Shown in pieces: positions 1 to 12,239 of a stretch of 64,000 nt of DNA. The stretch spans positions 26,558-90,557 of the forward strand of contig MNCI01004792.1 of the NCBI GenBank assembly GCA_015680685.1, given 5' to 3'. The position numbers were made by a program, and so were the translations under genes. How positions within the stretch are numbered: position 1 is the stretch's first letter; every line of letters starts with the position of its first letter. This DNA is from Gnetum montanum (lineage: Eukaryota > Streptophyta > Gnetopsida > Gnetales > Gnetaceae). The notes beneath the pieces are model-generated. The model ran no database searches and had not been told where the DNA came from. It saw only the letters and a list, made by a program, of their open reading frames with translations.

Positions 1-801
1 TGTTCTCAATTTCACTTCTGAAGTGTAAAGGTATGGTTAAGTGTAATTAAGGCACATGATTTTTATTATTTTATGTTTTATGTTCTTTGATGCTTAGAGT
101 AGAGAGATGAAACAATTTAATATCTAATCTAATTTAATCACTTAACTAGTCTCTAAATAATCCTAACATAAGCATCCAATCCCATGTTTTGTGTCTTAAA
201 CCCATGTATCCATTGCTGGGTTACCAAGTGCTATGCTACTGGGCACACCAAGCAATAACGCTACTGGGATTACCAAGTGAATACGTGTTTATGTTCGAAG
301 TGGTTGTACTTATGTACTTAATATATTTAGCTTAATTAATTAACTAATCACTTAAAGTTTGATTTATCTTAATTAATTGCATATTTCATGAAAATAATAA
401 ATACATAAATAAATCATTAATCTATTTTAAGTGTTGCAAGGTTTAACCAAAAGGCTCATATTTATTTCCATACACTTTGGTGTGGTTCAAGAACAATAGT
501 GCTTGAATAAAGATCCATACACTTTCTAATTCCTACTACAGGCACTCAAAAAAAAATATTCTAACTTTCAAATGAAAAAATTGCAAGAGCTCTACTACTA
601 GTATGATTTGAATTCCCATAAACATAGTTGGAAGCTTATATTTATAGTTTTTGATATAGTACTACATTGATGGGGCCTTGTAGATGTAGCAAACGCTACA
701 TCGACGTAGCCCCATCGACAAGGCAACACCACGTAAATGGGGTCTAGTCAACAAGGCCACATCAACAAGGTCCCATTGATGCAAAACTTTGATGCTCATC
801 A
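1..801 (-). repeat. LTR of gypsy element F (inverted relative of the LTR at 33316)
   Basis: Read on the minus strand this block starts TGATGAGCATC and runs off the left edge. It resembles the LTR at 33316-34210, which starts TGATGAGTCATC: both carry repeated TGATG/GGCCT-like units near the start, then a run about wild-type 'one word' phrases such as the TACCAAGTG/GCCCAGTAG segment (near 220-270 here, 33840-33920 there), then TTAATTAATTAA, then an AAAACATAAAATA run. The two copies lie in opposite orientations. The block directly abuts a protease reading frame at 802, so F probably inserted into another element. Its internal region would be to the left, outside the window; a solo LTR is equally possible. 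Confidence 0.6.
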
Positions 802-1064
802 CTATTCCACTTGGACAAGTGGAAGATGTGGTGATTACCATAAGTGGTTGGTCTTATCTTACAAATTTTCTTGTTATTAATATGGAAAAGAATAAAGAAG
901 ATTTTCCTATCATTATGGGGAGGACATGGCTTAGCATTGCAAATGCTAAGCTTGGAATCAAAGACTTATCCTTGGAAATCACCAAGGAGGATGAAACTGA
1001 AGCTATTCAAAGACATAGAGTTTCATGTATCACATACAATAATAATAGGTGCAATTATATTTGA
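802..1064 (+). pseudogene. gypsy-type aspartic protease fragment (element G)
   Basis: The frame reads LGQVEDVVITISG, then a block ending FPIIMGRTWLSIANAKLG. This is the C-terminal half of a retrotransposon aspartic protease, matching the 'lGxvedvlv...' and 'PiILGRpfLaTa.A' motifs common in Athila-like and other gypsy elements. The N-terminal half with the catalytic D(S/T)G is missing because the frame is cut by LTR F at about 801. The frame stops at 1062. No RT or integrase follows, so this is a truncated relic. Family placement beyond Ty3/gypsy is not certain. Confidence 0.6.
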
Positions 1065-1489
1065 AAAGTTTAGACAATAAAACAAGATAACATCTTGGCA
1101 TGAAAATGATGTGTTAAAGACATGTGTATGTAATAGTATTTGTATGTAGTAGCCAAAAAGCAAGAAGGAACCTATTGGTTGACGAATGAAGTAGAATATA
1201 AATCATATATATGCATGGAACTAGTCAAAAATATTACAAGTATCTATGTAGAAGAAACTAACAAGCTGGAATAGATACAAAGATAAGAAGATGTTGAATA
1301 GGGTGAATTAGAGATACTGAGTAAGTATGAATCATAACCTCTAGAGCTAAAAGTCTTACAGGATGCTTGAATATGCTGATCTAAATAACAAAAAACTAAT
1401 TATTATAAATTCCAACTTATGAGACCTAATATGTCAGGTAATTAAGTCATTGGGATATGATGAAGCATGATTTTATAAGTGTATGAATT
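1065..1489. other. no recognisable gene
   Basis: AT-rich sequence between the protease relic and the LTR-like block. I see no continuing pol motifs in any frame. It may be decayed internal sequence of element G. Confidence 0.4.
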
Positions 1490-2050
1490 AGCTGAGATAT
1501 CATAGATGCTATATCATAAATGCTACATTGCATCTATGTTGTGGTATCCTTGTCAATACATCTTAGTTGGCTACTATATCGTAGATGCTATATTGCATTT
1601 GCTATATCATATTTGCTATAACTTAGTTGCATTGATGCATCCTCATCAATGAATCCCCATCAACCTAGATAAATGAATTAATACATCCCCGTTGATGTAG
1701 CCAAATGCATTAATGCATTCTTGTTAACATAATGCTTGTATTTTCCTATAAATATGTGAGCACTTGCTACTTATCTGTGACGATTTGGTCAATAGTGTAG
1801 TTGAACTCTTATATTTTTATTTCATAATCTTAGAAAATAGTCAGTAAGTGCCCACAGTGTGGATTTGCGTCAATTGTACAACATCTTATTTGAGTTTGCA
1901 TTGTACATGGACACATTCCATGAATGACAATAAGATCAAGATTAATTCATATTCAATATAGCGTTTTGACTTAGAATAGATTTACTTTTAATGTAATTTA
2001 TTTCTGATGTACTTAGTTGATATTTACATTTCTATGCATGTTAATCAATT
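1490..2050 (+). repeat. LTR-like block, probably 3' LTR of element G
   Basis: Resembles the middle of the LTR at 33316: repeated (A)TTGATG and CATCAA words, a TATA box at 1747-1754 (TATAAATA after TTCC), and about 100 nt later the phrase GTGCCCACAG, also found at 33560 in the other LTR, followed by GATTxxxxTGAGTGT-like text. The borders are only approximate because terminal TG...CA ends could not be fixed. It lies downstream of, and in the same sense as, the protease relic, which fits a 3' LTR of a deleted element. Confidence 0.4.
1747..1754 (+). promoter_or_regulatory. TATA box in LTR-like block
   Basis: TATAAATA preceded by TTCC. It is in the same relative place as the TATA box at 33460 in the related LTR, upstream of the shared GTGCCCACAG word. 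Confidence 0.45.
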
Positions 2051-3879
2051 GGTGCAATGAGCACAATTTGTATACAAGTGACATATGTACTGAGATTTCT
2101 CAGTGACAGCAGCTCCTATGCAATGTTCACTAGCACCCATAAGTGTAGTGTACCTGTGCTATTGAAGCAAAATATAAATACATGTAATTTTCATATTCTT
2201 TCAAATAAACTACTTAGCCTCTTGTTATATTTTAAGTATCATTGTGATTAATGAATGTGTTATATTGCTAATAATTAAAAGCATCATATTCTACATTTTT
2301 CACTTCTCAATTCAAGTTTCAAAGGTTTTAGAAGAAACATTTGGCTTTTGGAATCATAGAGTGTAACAAAACCCTAGTATGGCTTGACATCTTCTTACCA
2401 TCGTGGAAGATCACATTTAAGTCAAAACTATTTCCAAGTACTTAAATATGTGAGATCATGCTTGTGGACATGAATGAAAGTAAATTTGAAAAATTGAAGT
2501 GTGATTTTCCTAATAAGATTATAAAGGTTAAAAAATTGAATTCTTGGATAAGGATAAACCTATAAAGGTTAAAAAATTCAATTCTTGGATAAGATTGTAA
2601 ATGGGAATGTGGTGGATGTGGGATTTTTAAAGAGTTATTTAAGGATGCCATCATTGCTAAAATGAACATGGAGTATTATGAGTGAGGTTGTGATATGAGT
2701 AGAAGTAGTTAAAGTATTAAAATTAAATAGAACAGTGCCCAAAAGGACCGTGTATCATTGGTACATTATCAATATGGAAGGTACTTGAAAAGTTATGCCA
2801 AGGGATGAAAAATCATTGCATGAACTCTTATGGAAGTAAGGCTTCATTATGGAAACCAAAAAATTGTACAAGGTTGGAAGAGTATGTAATAGATTATTTA
2901 CATGTCAAACAAAAAAGTAAGCTATATGGTGTAGAAAGTTTGGTTTCCTATGTAAAGCTCATGTGTTTTTAAGATGTTACGAAAATAATATATTTCTAAT
3001 ATAGATGACTTTGAAAATGGGATGGACAATGGTTCATAGATGTTGATTCTAGAATGGAGATGATGTATCTTTATTCCATGTCTTACAATTGCTCCAATCT
3101 AGAAGAATGTTTGGGAAACCACAAATCAACATTTTATAATGCAAAAATATTGCTAGATTTATTAACAGCGTGATATGGATAGGTGAAATATGATACACTG
3201 ACAAGATATGAAATGCAGTGTTAGTGCTTGCTACCTTATGCATATGATCATTGAACTTTAAAAGAAAATAATCACTAAAGAGAACTAAAAGGCAACAAAA
3301 GATAGCGTGGTATTTTAAAGTGAAAGGTTGAAAAGAGAATTTAACTTATAAAATGTGTTTTAAGTAGATGTGTCTTTGAGACTAGAAAGATTAAATTCTA
3401 TAACTTGGATTAGGAGACAGAAAGGTTGGTGCCATAATGATGATTGTTTAATTTACTATCATTATGTTTAGAATGAATGCTAATTAGACTAACTTCATTG
3501 ATTGAAATTTTAATTTTATAAATAATAGCATCCTTTTTTCCTGATCTAAAATCATGTCTTACCAAATTTTTTAGATAGAATATGATTTATTGGGCGTACC
3601 AAGTGTCAGCTAGTTTAGCAGTAGGAGTAAGTTTTATATATTTACCAAGTCTGCAATAGAGATCAAGTTTTGTGATGCTATCATGGTGAAAAAACTAACA
3701 AATGTATGTGGAAATTGTACATTTTTTAAAGGATGAATGAAGGTAGTGTTAGTTTTACAAAAGTTTCTTGGAGTGGGTTTCCAAATTTGTAATGATGAAA
3801 CAAGTGCCAAGTTTTTTGTAATGATGAAAAAACATTGTTGTTCCTATCTACAAAAATAAAAGAGATGTATAAAATTATG
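2051..3879. other. no recognisable gene; one short direct repeat
   Basis: AT-rich sequence with only short chance frames. A 33-nt direct repeat with one or two differences lies at 2520-2552 and 2571-2603. The last few hundred bases may be decayed 5' sequence of the LINE relic that follows, but I cannot support that with motifs. Confidence 0.4.
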
Positions 3880-4375
3880 CAAATTATAGATGAATCAAGC
3901 TCATCAGCCATACCATGAAGCTTTGGGAGAAATCCATAGAGCAATGTCTCATACTTGAATCAACGATATCAAAAAATCAATTTGAATTTATGCCAAGAGA
4001 TCTACTATAGAGGCTATCTTCTTAATACGAAAATTGATGGAGAAATTTAGAAAACATGAAAAACATTTACACATGATCTTCATTGACTTAGAAAAAGCAT
4101 ATGACAAAGTACCAAGAGATATTATTTGGTTGACCTTGTAAAGGAAAAACATCAATGATAAATATATTAAAGTAATTCAAGATATATATGAAAGAGCTAC
4201 CACTAAAATTATAACTTGTAAAACATCTAATTTTCTAGTCATAATAGGTCTACATCAAGAACGTGTGCTTAGCTCATACTTATTTGTTATTATTATATAT
4301 GAATTAATAAAGGAAATACAAGGTGAAATTTATTAGTGTATGCTTGTTGGTACATTTCATGGAGTAGACTTTATA
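3880..4375 (+). pseudogene. LINE reverse transcriptase fragment
   Basis: Across two frameshifts and several stops the + strand reads MKLWEKSIEQ, then SKNQFEFMP, LIRKLMEKFRKHEKHLHM, IFIDLEKAYDKVPRDIIW, YIKVIQDIYERA, GLHQERVLSSYLF and YELIKEIQGEIY. These match the ordered RT blocks of a plant LINE/non-LTR class: 'QfGFmpgrst', 'iDleKAYDkVpr', 'gLhQGsaLSPylF' and 'deLtreIQdevP'. The YADD-containing block after this is mostly lost (the text reads CMLVGTFHGVDF). No endonuclease domain is visible upstream. It is a dead, 5'-truncated copy. Confidence 0.75.
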
Positions 4376-6364
4376 AGGTTTTAGCACAAAAAGTAAATTA
4401 TTACTAAAAAGAAAGAAGAATTTAAGAATAAAAAAGAGATTCCATGCTAAAAGAAGATAGGGTTCCTAAAGAGCTATGAAGGTATTAAAGCTTGAACAAT
4501 GGTTTATGTTTCTTCAAGAATTTCTAGATGCCCATGCAATAAGCTCAAAAAGATCTTTGGAATAATAGCTTTTGCAAATTATAAAATCTAGTTGAATGAA
4601 CAAGCTTAACTTATTACTTTAAAATAAAAGCTTTAGTTCCAATTCCTTTTTGGCTTTAGCACATAAGCTATTATTCAATTCAGGTCTTAATATTGCAAAA
4701 AGAATGAGATGAGTTATGCTAAGGCTATGGAAAACTATTTTAGCTATGGAAAACCTTGTGAGAAACAAGTTTCATTACACTCAACTTTAAACCTAACACT
4801 CCCTTTAGTTACAGTTTATTTCACTTTTGGTCCCACCATTAGCTTCTTACAATAAGAATCTAGGAGTATGAAGGTAGAGAAGACTCAGCAAAGACATTTA
4901 AGCTCTAAAAAAGAAAGGAAAGGAAGCTTCATAAGCCATTATTAATGTATCCAACTTATTAGGAGTGTTATGACCACAATGTCTTGAAGAATAGCATAGC
5001 ACAAATATGTTGGCCTCATAAGCTATTTCTATCAAGCTCTAGTATGAAAAGTTTAGATAAATGATGAAAAGTCTGAGTTACAATATTGCATGTAATGAGG
5101 AGCAAAAACATCTCATAAGCTTTGTGGGATTAGTCTGATAAAGAGCTTTTGGGAATTCATAGATTCTCATCTAGATGAGATTCATACATTTAGGTGCTTA
5201 AAATCTCATCTTGATCTTTCAATGCCACATTAGCTTTCCACATCATCTTCTCTTCACATTAGCACGCTATCAAGCCTATTCATAAGAATGATTTTTGTAG
5301 CTAGAGACTCATTCTTCCATGTGGCAAGCTACCATGTTAGCATCTAGATTGACCTCATTTTTTATATCTAGATGATTTTTTGGCCTCTACCACGTCATCT
5401 TCTATCCATTTTAGTATGACATTGGCATGACATTAGCAATGTCACATTGGCAACTAGAGTAATCACATTTTTCATCTAGATGGATTTTGGTTCATATGTC
5501 ACATCATCTTCTACAAACATTAGCATGATGTTAGCATATGCCACATCAGCATGAGGCCAAGTTAGCATACCATATCAGCATTACCACATTAGCTTTTGTC
5601 ATCTCATCATGATGTTGGTAAGTTGTAATGCTAGCTTTTAGAGGAGGCTCATAAGGATGTTTACTAACTTAATGAATCCATTCTATCACATTAGCATATG
5701 CCACGTCAGCTCATAGAACCATGTCATGAAGCAAAAATTCAACCCTACAAGGTTGCTCTTCCATGTCATTAGTGCCATGATGAATTTGCCACCTCAACTT
5801 CTTGTCATGTTAGCTTTTTGAGTCAATTTGAAGGGTGAAATTTCTCCTGTAAAAACCAAATTTTCCATGTAAGCTATGACACATTAGTGTATGCCACGAC
5901 AGTGTTAGTGTCATCATCATGATGTCAACACTATGCCATGTTAGCATGGATAGCTATTTTGTGAAGATAAAATTTAGCTTCATGAACTAGCTCTACCATA
6001 TCAGCATAGCACCACATCATCACTGTCACATCAACACCCTACCACATCAGCATGTAGAGCTCATTCGTGAGGCCACATTCTATCCTCATTAAAGAGCACA
6101 TGGGGCTCAATTTATTGAATCAAATCATTAAAAAATGTGCTATTACAAGAAGTTACTCAGTAGTTAGAAATTAAATATCTTTAAACTAAATTCAATGAAC
6201 CATGCTCTCTTAAGGAAATACAGTTATCATTGAGGGAGCTCAAAATGTGAGGTATTTGTAAGAAAATTATCCAACGTCTTATATGAATAGGACACTTGGC
6301 AACTATAGCATTTAATTTCTATGGTAGTTGTAACTAAATTCCCATAGTGGTTGTAACTAGTTTT
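4376..6364. other. no gene; region rich in CACATTAGC / CCACATCAGC words
   Basis: Between the two LINE relics no coding motifs are visible. From about 5180 to 6080 the sequence is dominated by dispersed copies of short words such as GCCACATCAGCAT and CATTAGCATGACATT. They give a loose repetitive texture without a fixed period, as seen in decayed minisatellite or LTR/UTR sequence. Confidence 0.45.
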
Positions 6365-8060
6365 AATTAAGTTAGAGTATGCTAAAGCTTATGATAGGAT
6401 TGAATATGATTTCATTGTTGTTTGTCTTAATAAATTAGAATTTAGTGATTACTTTATTTATCTTGTTTACACCTTGTTTACCAATGCTAATGCTAAGTTA
6501 CAATAAATTTTGGACTGAGTTCTTTATTTCTCTTTAGCAATTAGTTCATCAAGGTTTTTCTCTAGCTCCCTGTCTTTTATTATTATAGCATACATTCTTT
6601 CACATACATTGCATTATGAACTTTAAAATAATATTATTAAGGAAATTTTAATTGATGATAAATGTTTACAATTGCTTAACATGCACTTTGCAAATAATTC
6701 TTTTTTTATGATTAAAAATTCTCTATAAAAAATTAATATTATAGTAGCTAGAGTGGAGGAATACTACATGTTATTTGTGTCTTGTATCAATTTACAAAAA
6801 AATAGTTATTTATTGTAATCATAATATTGATGAGGAGGGTACTCTCAAGTATTACAAAAACTTGCAAAATGATTTTGCCTTCAAAATTTTATGAATACCC
6901 TTTTCGTTTGAGTCTAATTTGAACATTTTATTATATTATATGGTAGATAAAATTGAAAAGAAGCTTAATAAATAAACTAAAAAAAAAAGATCACACTTGC
7001 TGGTAATCTTTTAGTTATTAGGTAGATGATTTAGTCTACTCATGTTATTTACTCTAGCTTTTGAGCTTCTACAAAAGCTTCTTATAATAAAGTTGATCAA
7101 ATTATCTATTGGTTTCTTTGGTCTATTAAGAAACATAGTAAAAGCTTTTCCAGAGTTATTTCATTTATTTGCACTACTAGCAATAAAGATGATGGACTTG
7201 GTCTCATTAATAATTATAACTTGGGTGTTTTTCTCTTATCAAAATGAATTGCAAAATGCATCAATGGAGATGATGTTTAGGTGCTCATTTTTAGAAATAG
7301 AATTATGTAAGGAAAACCAAGAAATAATAATAGTTTGTTTGCTAATAACTTTCTTCATTACCTTCTTTTTCCTTAGGGCATTTCTACTCCTAGCTTTCTA
7401 GTTCTTAAAAAAATCCGGAAGGCATTGTGTATGCTTAATAAGGATTGGAATTACAATCATATTATAGTTTCAAAAGAACTACTTAAGCAAATTAGTCCAT
7501 GGTAAATTCCTTTTCATGAAGAAATTTGGGCTACTCATTCATCTAGATTGTGTACTGCTTTGAGCAAATTTGGATTACATGAAAGGAGGCTTATAGCCTT
7601 TATGGTTTGAATAGATTGAGAAGACAAAGTTTTGAAATTTTAATTTCTGATCTTAAGAACTTATTTAATGTTGATAATAGTTTGCATTAAGCTTTTCCAC
7701 ACCTTTTCTTGGAAAGAGGGCAAATTTTGTTTTCCTTTTTAACTTCAAAGTTGCATACAAGATTATCACCGAAAATGATTTTATTCATAACAAATTCAAT
7801 AAAGCCTAGATAATGCAATTATCATTGCACTATTGGATGAGAAAAATGAAATATATTTGGAAAGTTTCTCCCTTTCCAAAAATTTGTATTTTTTAAGGTG
7901 TCTTATATATATCAAGGTCTTCTTATTGATACTTGTCTTTAGCATATGATAATTGTTTCTCCTTAATGTCACCATTGTGAAAGTGAAAACTCAATTTCAC
8001 ATGTTTTTATTGTTTAGTTGCATAGCATGCTTAAAAATGGACATCTAAAATTTGCAATAA
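6365..8060 (+). pseudogene. L1-like LINE ORF2 remnant: RT, C-terminal region and zf-RVT
   Basis: The + strand shows L1-type RT blocks in order, with frameshifts: YAKAYDRIEYDFIVVCL near 6367; VHQGFSLAPCLLL near 6545; LNMHFANNSFFMIKNS near 6675, where the YADD-type catalytic motif has become FANN; ICWFLWSIKKHSKSFSR and SNKDDGLGLINNYNLGVFL at 7100-7230; and NKAWIMQL...MKYIWKVSPFPKICIFF at 7795-7890. The last is followed by CxxL..W-type text, as in the RT zinc-binding (zf-RVT) domain. Loss of both catalytic aspartates and many stops make it inactive. A hydrophobic 119-residue open frame inside it (7042-7401) is out of frame and is not a gene. It is unlike the LINE piece at 3880, so two families are present. 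Confidence 0.72.
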
Positions 8061-8462
8061 CTTTTAACCAATCATTAATGATATCTGTCTTAGTGATCAA
8101 CTTGCTTTGTCTAATTGATTTCTTTACATTTGGCAATGTCTAATTCATTTCGTGAAGTATTAATTTCTTTTGGTTTTAGATATTGAATTGGTGTAGATAT
8201 TGGGTGACGGATTCATGAATCGGATGGACCTGATTACGCTTTTAATTGAAAGAGAATTAAAAAACATAATAATAGATTTGATGAATGGATCCCGCAGAGA
8301 GGATTCTTTCCAACAAAACGGACGGAACCCAACAAAAACCAAACAATTTGTATCCCATGAAGCGCACTATCTATAGTCAAATAAGTCGGCTAGGCCTACC
8401 CAAAAACTGTCCACGGTTACACGCAACGCAGCTTTCGTGACCAGCATTAACACAACAGTTGA

Positions 8463-8521
8463 CGAACACCGACGATGACCAGACATCATCACGAACACCG
8501 ATGATGACCAAGACGTCATCA
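8463..8521. repeat. 30-bp imperfect tandem repeat with GACGAACACCGA unit
   Basis: Two adjacent ~30-bp units, both ACGAACACCGA(C/T)GATGACCA(A)GACRTCATC. The second unit ends in a GACGTCATC word, which resembles a TGACG/CRE-type site. No function can be claimed. Confidence 0.6.
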
Positions 8522-10469
8522 GAGTTATGACTAGACTAGATTGGAAGCAACTCAACTGTCAACTCTCAACAATCTCCATTAGTTGTCCATAGTCGTTGAT
8601 TTCCCGACTATTTCATTATACGCCTGAAATGATGTTGGCAACGTGAAATTGGGCTTCCTTGCTTCTCCATGTTACGCATTTTTCAATTTTGAAATTCGAA
8701 TTTTGAGTAGTCCGGGCAGGAAATATATGAAACTATATACACATTCTCGCAAATCATTAATTATGAATAATTTTCTATTTGCAAAGCCCTATTGGCTGAT
8801 GCCTTGGTCTTAGTATTCCTATATCTTTATTTCTCAATTTTCCCAAATTCAAAACTAAAACAAACCTTTCACTTTCCCATGTTTCCAAATTTGAATACTT
8901 GCTTTGTGTAATTATTTTTTGTTATTGTCCTTTCTTTCTTTATTATACATAGGAGTATTATACATAGGAAAACATGGATGAATCATTTTGTGTTTTGAAT
9001 TAAATGCTTGTTAAAGTATTGCGACCTCAAATTTTCATATAGAACATGATTGTAATCTATCTTTAACAAGGAGTACACCAACCCACTACATCCATCCCCA
9101 TTGTATAAGTCCCTCTCCAAGATCTATAAACTTCAATTCAATGTTTTCATTATGCGCTTGTTTTCTCAAAATAGAGTTATATATTTAAGATATTGCTTAT
9201 GATAAGGCCTTTGAGACACATATACTACACATTGACATTGACAAGGGTGTTGTAAGATAAAAGCTTCTCATAAAGTAGTGTGTTTACTAAAGTTAGAGAG
9301 TATCCTTTAAAACATTATACATTTATAGAATGTGAAAAAGATATATAAGAACAAGAAGGAAATCACATTCCCTAAAGTAGAAACATCACAATTTTATGCA
9401 GATATGACATAAAAAATGACATTGGGTAAATTTCATATGAGAAATATTAAAGAACTACTAAAGTCTAGTGAAGGATTTAAGTAAATGTGTTTAAGCAAGT
9501 AAATGAATATGAATAGAGACTTATATAGCTTTTAAAATTTTTTTTCCTTAAATAAAATTAGCACTAGCATACTTTTCCATGCTTTCTTGAAATGATTGAC
9601 TAGGGCATGGGATATGCCCTAGCCAATTGACTAGTTATGCTTGTTACTTATTGAATTCATGGCATATGCTAAGAACAAGATGCATACTAGTAGAACCATA
9701 GTGCAAGTGGTACCCACATTGTAGAAATATATGAAATAACTCTATGGAACTATCCATTTCGACTGTAGCCTCTAAAAATCAAATTCATCGTCATCAAATA
9801 ATAAGCCTCACAATTACTGCACACAAATGTACCTAAAGACCTTCAATAGACATTAGAAGGTTATTGTCTATAAAAATTTGATATGTCAAAACTAATATCA
9901 AACAAATATTAAATAAAATGTAATTTAGAACAAGATTAATACCAAAACCAAAAGATCTCTTTACAAGCTCAAATAAAGAGTTTCCTGCAATGTACCTCAA
10001 CAAAGGAGATGTACGTTTTCTTAATTCATCTATAATGAGCTATAATTTTTTTAAAAAACATTTGTAGACATTTATCTAATAAAAAAGTGAAAAATCATAT
10101 GTATCTATATATAAATATTAATTCCCATTAAGCCTAATTAGAAAGTTGTCACAATGAATTTCATAAAAATCTGTATGGATTTTCTTATTTCAATGACATT
10201 TAATCTTGGTGTTGAAAACAAACTTATAGAAACAAAAGACAAAGAAATGTTGAGTAATTTCCCCTTCCAACATAGAGTTGATGTGCTTTCTGAATGACTT
10301 TAAAGTGGTTGAGGAGAACAAAGGCTGCAAGAACTACAATAATGTCCATAATGCATATAATCCAGAGAGTAGCGATGTCAAATGACGAAATTTTCTATTA
10401 TTAGGTATCTTTTTACTCTCAACAATTCAAATTTCAAATTTTAAGATTGAAGCACACAGAATATTCATG

Positions 10470-10549
10470 GGCAAGAAGGCCAAATTTAATGTTGCTGAGG
10501 ACATCGTTCGGCAAGAAAGCCAAATTTAATGTTGCTGAGGACATCGTTG
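10470..10549. repeat. 40-bp tandem duplication
   Basis: Two adjacent 40-bp units beginning GGCAAGAAGGCCAAATTTAA and GGCAAGAAAGCCAAATTTAA, with one difference. It appears as a repeated peptide in a minus-strand frame of about 100 codons, but that frame has no other sign of coding. Confidence 0.8.
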
Positions 10550-10990
10550 TAGTTTTGCAATGAAACAGTGGGAATTTACAGGGGCATTCTACCAAAGTAG
10601 ATTTGGGTTGAAGTGTGCAATGTTGAGGAATGTGGCTTTGTTTTTTTTTTGTTTTTTTGAAAAAAAAAATCAAAAACAATGAGAAATGGGCATGGAAATG
10701 GTATGGATGAGAATAAGATGAAATGGAATGGCATAACATGAGATGTTATGAATATTGCACAGAAGCTTGACTATACTAAACCGGCTCCATGCTACTTTTG
10801 CATGATCCAAGACTTTGAGCTTTCATTATTATGATTATGATTTGATTTTTAGAAAATAACCAAGTTTTTGTGCTTTCATTATTATTATAATAAGTTGATT
10901 GGAGAAAGCAACTCAGCTCTCCAGGTCAATAGACAATCCTTTCACCCAGTACGTGGTTTAGATTTTACTGTCAACTTCTTGTTTGTCACT

Positions 10991-12129
10991 TGAAACACCA
11001 CTAATTTTGGCTTCATACTTTGAAATGAGAACAACTCAGAGCCTCTTTAGTGTCATTTTTAGCTCACTCATGCTAAGGTCACATTGGCAACGTGAGTGCA
11101 GCATGACTGCAGTGTGAGTACTAGTCACGCCCCCTCAAAAGAACACCAAACACATGCTGAGGACACGCCAAGACAAAATCAACTCACGCTGGGAGCCCTG
11201 GTGAAACAGAGATGCCTGAAACAACCACAACACCACTCGAATTGACATCCTGCAGTAGTCAATTTAGGGACCGAGAAGTCTCAAGCAAGCCAAAGTCAAT
11301 CTCTCTTGTTGTACATTATCATTTTCATTGTAAATTTTTGCCATTTGTGAGCTTGTCAAGCTCTTACGCTCCAAATTGTATGTGTTTCTATGGGCGTAAG
11401 CTAGCTTGCATACGCTAATGCACACTATAAGATATAGTGCATCAGGTCAAGAACGTAGCTTGCCTACACACGTCAAAATCACACATAGCTCTCCATCAAA
11501 CATGTGTCCCATGATCCGTTTTCCTCTCATCTCTCAGTCGTTGATTTCATCCATGAATTCTGTGCCTGAGCCTAGTCAAACCTTATAAATACCCCATCCA
11601 TTCACATAAATAGGGTTGGCAATTTTGAAGGTTGATGGCTTAGGAAAGATTGACTAGCAACTTTTGGACACTCAAGTGCACCTGACTCCTAGCATCTAAG
11701 CACTTGCAAGCACATCACCCCGGGGCTTAGCGCTTGACTTGCCATCCATACGTGTAGCTATGCTTTGACCGGTGCACATTCATTCTAAGCAATACAATAT
11801 AGTTTATTTTTGCCTTCCATTATACTGTTTACTTTGCTTTAAATTCAACTTACACTTTGTTTACAATACCACTTCTGTATATGCTCTATTTGCATTTCAT
11901 GCATCACTATTTACATTTTGAACACCAATTATGATAACCCTAGTGCAAGCCATAGCTTACGTTTTGGGAAGTCCGTTGATTTGTGTGCAAACCATCCAAG
12001 GCACTCTACCTTTGTTTTCTTTTCTAGCTTGCCCTCACGCGAAGGTAGGGTCGGTTGTACCTATTCGGTGATCTTTTGGTGTTTTTTTTCTTCCCTTACA
12101 GCCTTAGATCGATGATTTTGATTAGTATA
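10991..12129 (+). repeat. 5' LTR of Tat-type gypsy element D
   Basis: Starts TGAAACACCACTAATTTTG and ends ATTAGTATA, five bases before the primer site at 12135. It pairs with 30519-32695: shared landmarks are TCATGCTAAGGTCACA (11067 and 30960), CAAGCTCTTACGCT (11356 and 31909), TATAAATA (11584 and 32088), AGGGTTGGCAATTTT (11611 and 32117) and the GTGCAAACCAT.CAAGGCACTCTACCTT block (11979 and 32560). It is about 1.14 kb against 2.18 kb for its partner; the difference is explained by a ~180-bp repeat present about once here and about six times there. No exact target duplication was found. Confidence 0.8.
11584..11591 (+). promoter_or_regulatory. LTR TATA box (element D 5' LTR)
   Basis: TATAAATA followed by CC. 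It is conserved at the same place in the 3' LTR (32088) and in the C and E LTRs (TATAAATACC), so it is the likely core promoter for the genomic transcript, starting about 30 nt downstream. Confidence 0.7.
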
Positions 12130-12134
12130 GTAAA

Positions 12135-12152
12135 TTGGCACTAGAAGAAGGG
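12135..12152 (+). promoter_or_regulatory. primer binding site, TTGGCACTAGAAGAAGGG
   Basis: Begins TTGG five bases inside the LTR end, as a site complementary to a tRNA 3' end (…CCA) should. The equivalent place in element C (58981-58998, minus strand) reads TTGGTTCTAAAAGGAGGG, agreeing at 14 of 18 bases, so the site is conserved in the family. It is neither the initiator-Met nor the Asp-type site of other plant gypsy elements. I cannot assign the tRNA from memory. Confidence 0.6.
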
Positions 12153-12239
12153 CTAAACTTATTTATTATTTGTCAAAATGTTGATCACGCTACCTATTCA
12201 AGTGCTGCGCAGATCAAGTACTAAAACCGAAGCCCAGCT

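Larger units (their letters stand above)
8061..10990. other. no recognisable gene
   Basis: About 2.9 kb without a supportable coding region. The stretch 8340-8560 has higher GC than its surroundings and many CpG, and holds a ~30-bp tandem repeat. The short open frames there (60-62 codons) have no recognisable motifs. The rest is AT-rich. This is the longest segment not explained by an LTR element and could be older intergenic or host-promoter-like DNA. Confidence 0.4.

Noticed and set aside
7042-7401. 119-codon hydrophobic open frame
   Set aside because: It overlaps the L1-like ORF2 relic in another frame. The conserved LINE residues lie in the shifted frame, so this one is a shadow.
8160-8555. 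Two minus-strand frames in a GC-richer patch, considered as a possible host gene exon
   Set aside because: Neither has a recognisable motif, splice partner or start context; one is partly a tandem repeat.
10434-10739. 101-codon minus-strand frame
   Set aside because: Low-complexity start (poly-Phe/Lys from a T/A run) and an internal 40-bp duplication; no motif or codon signal.
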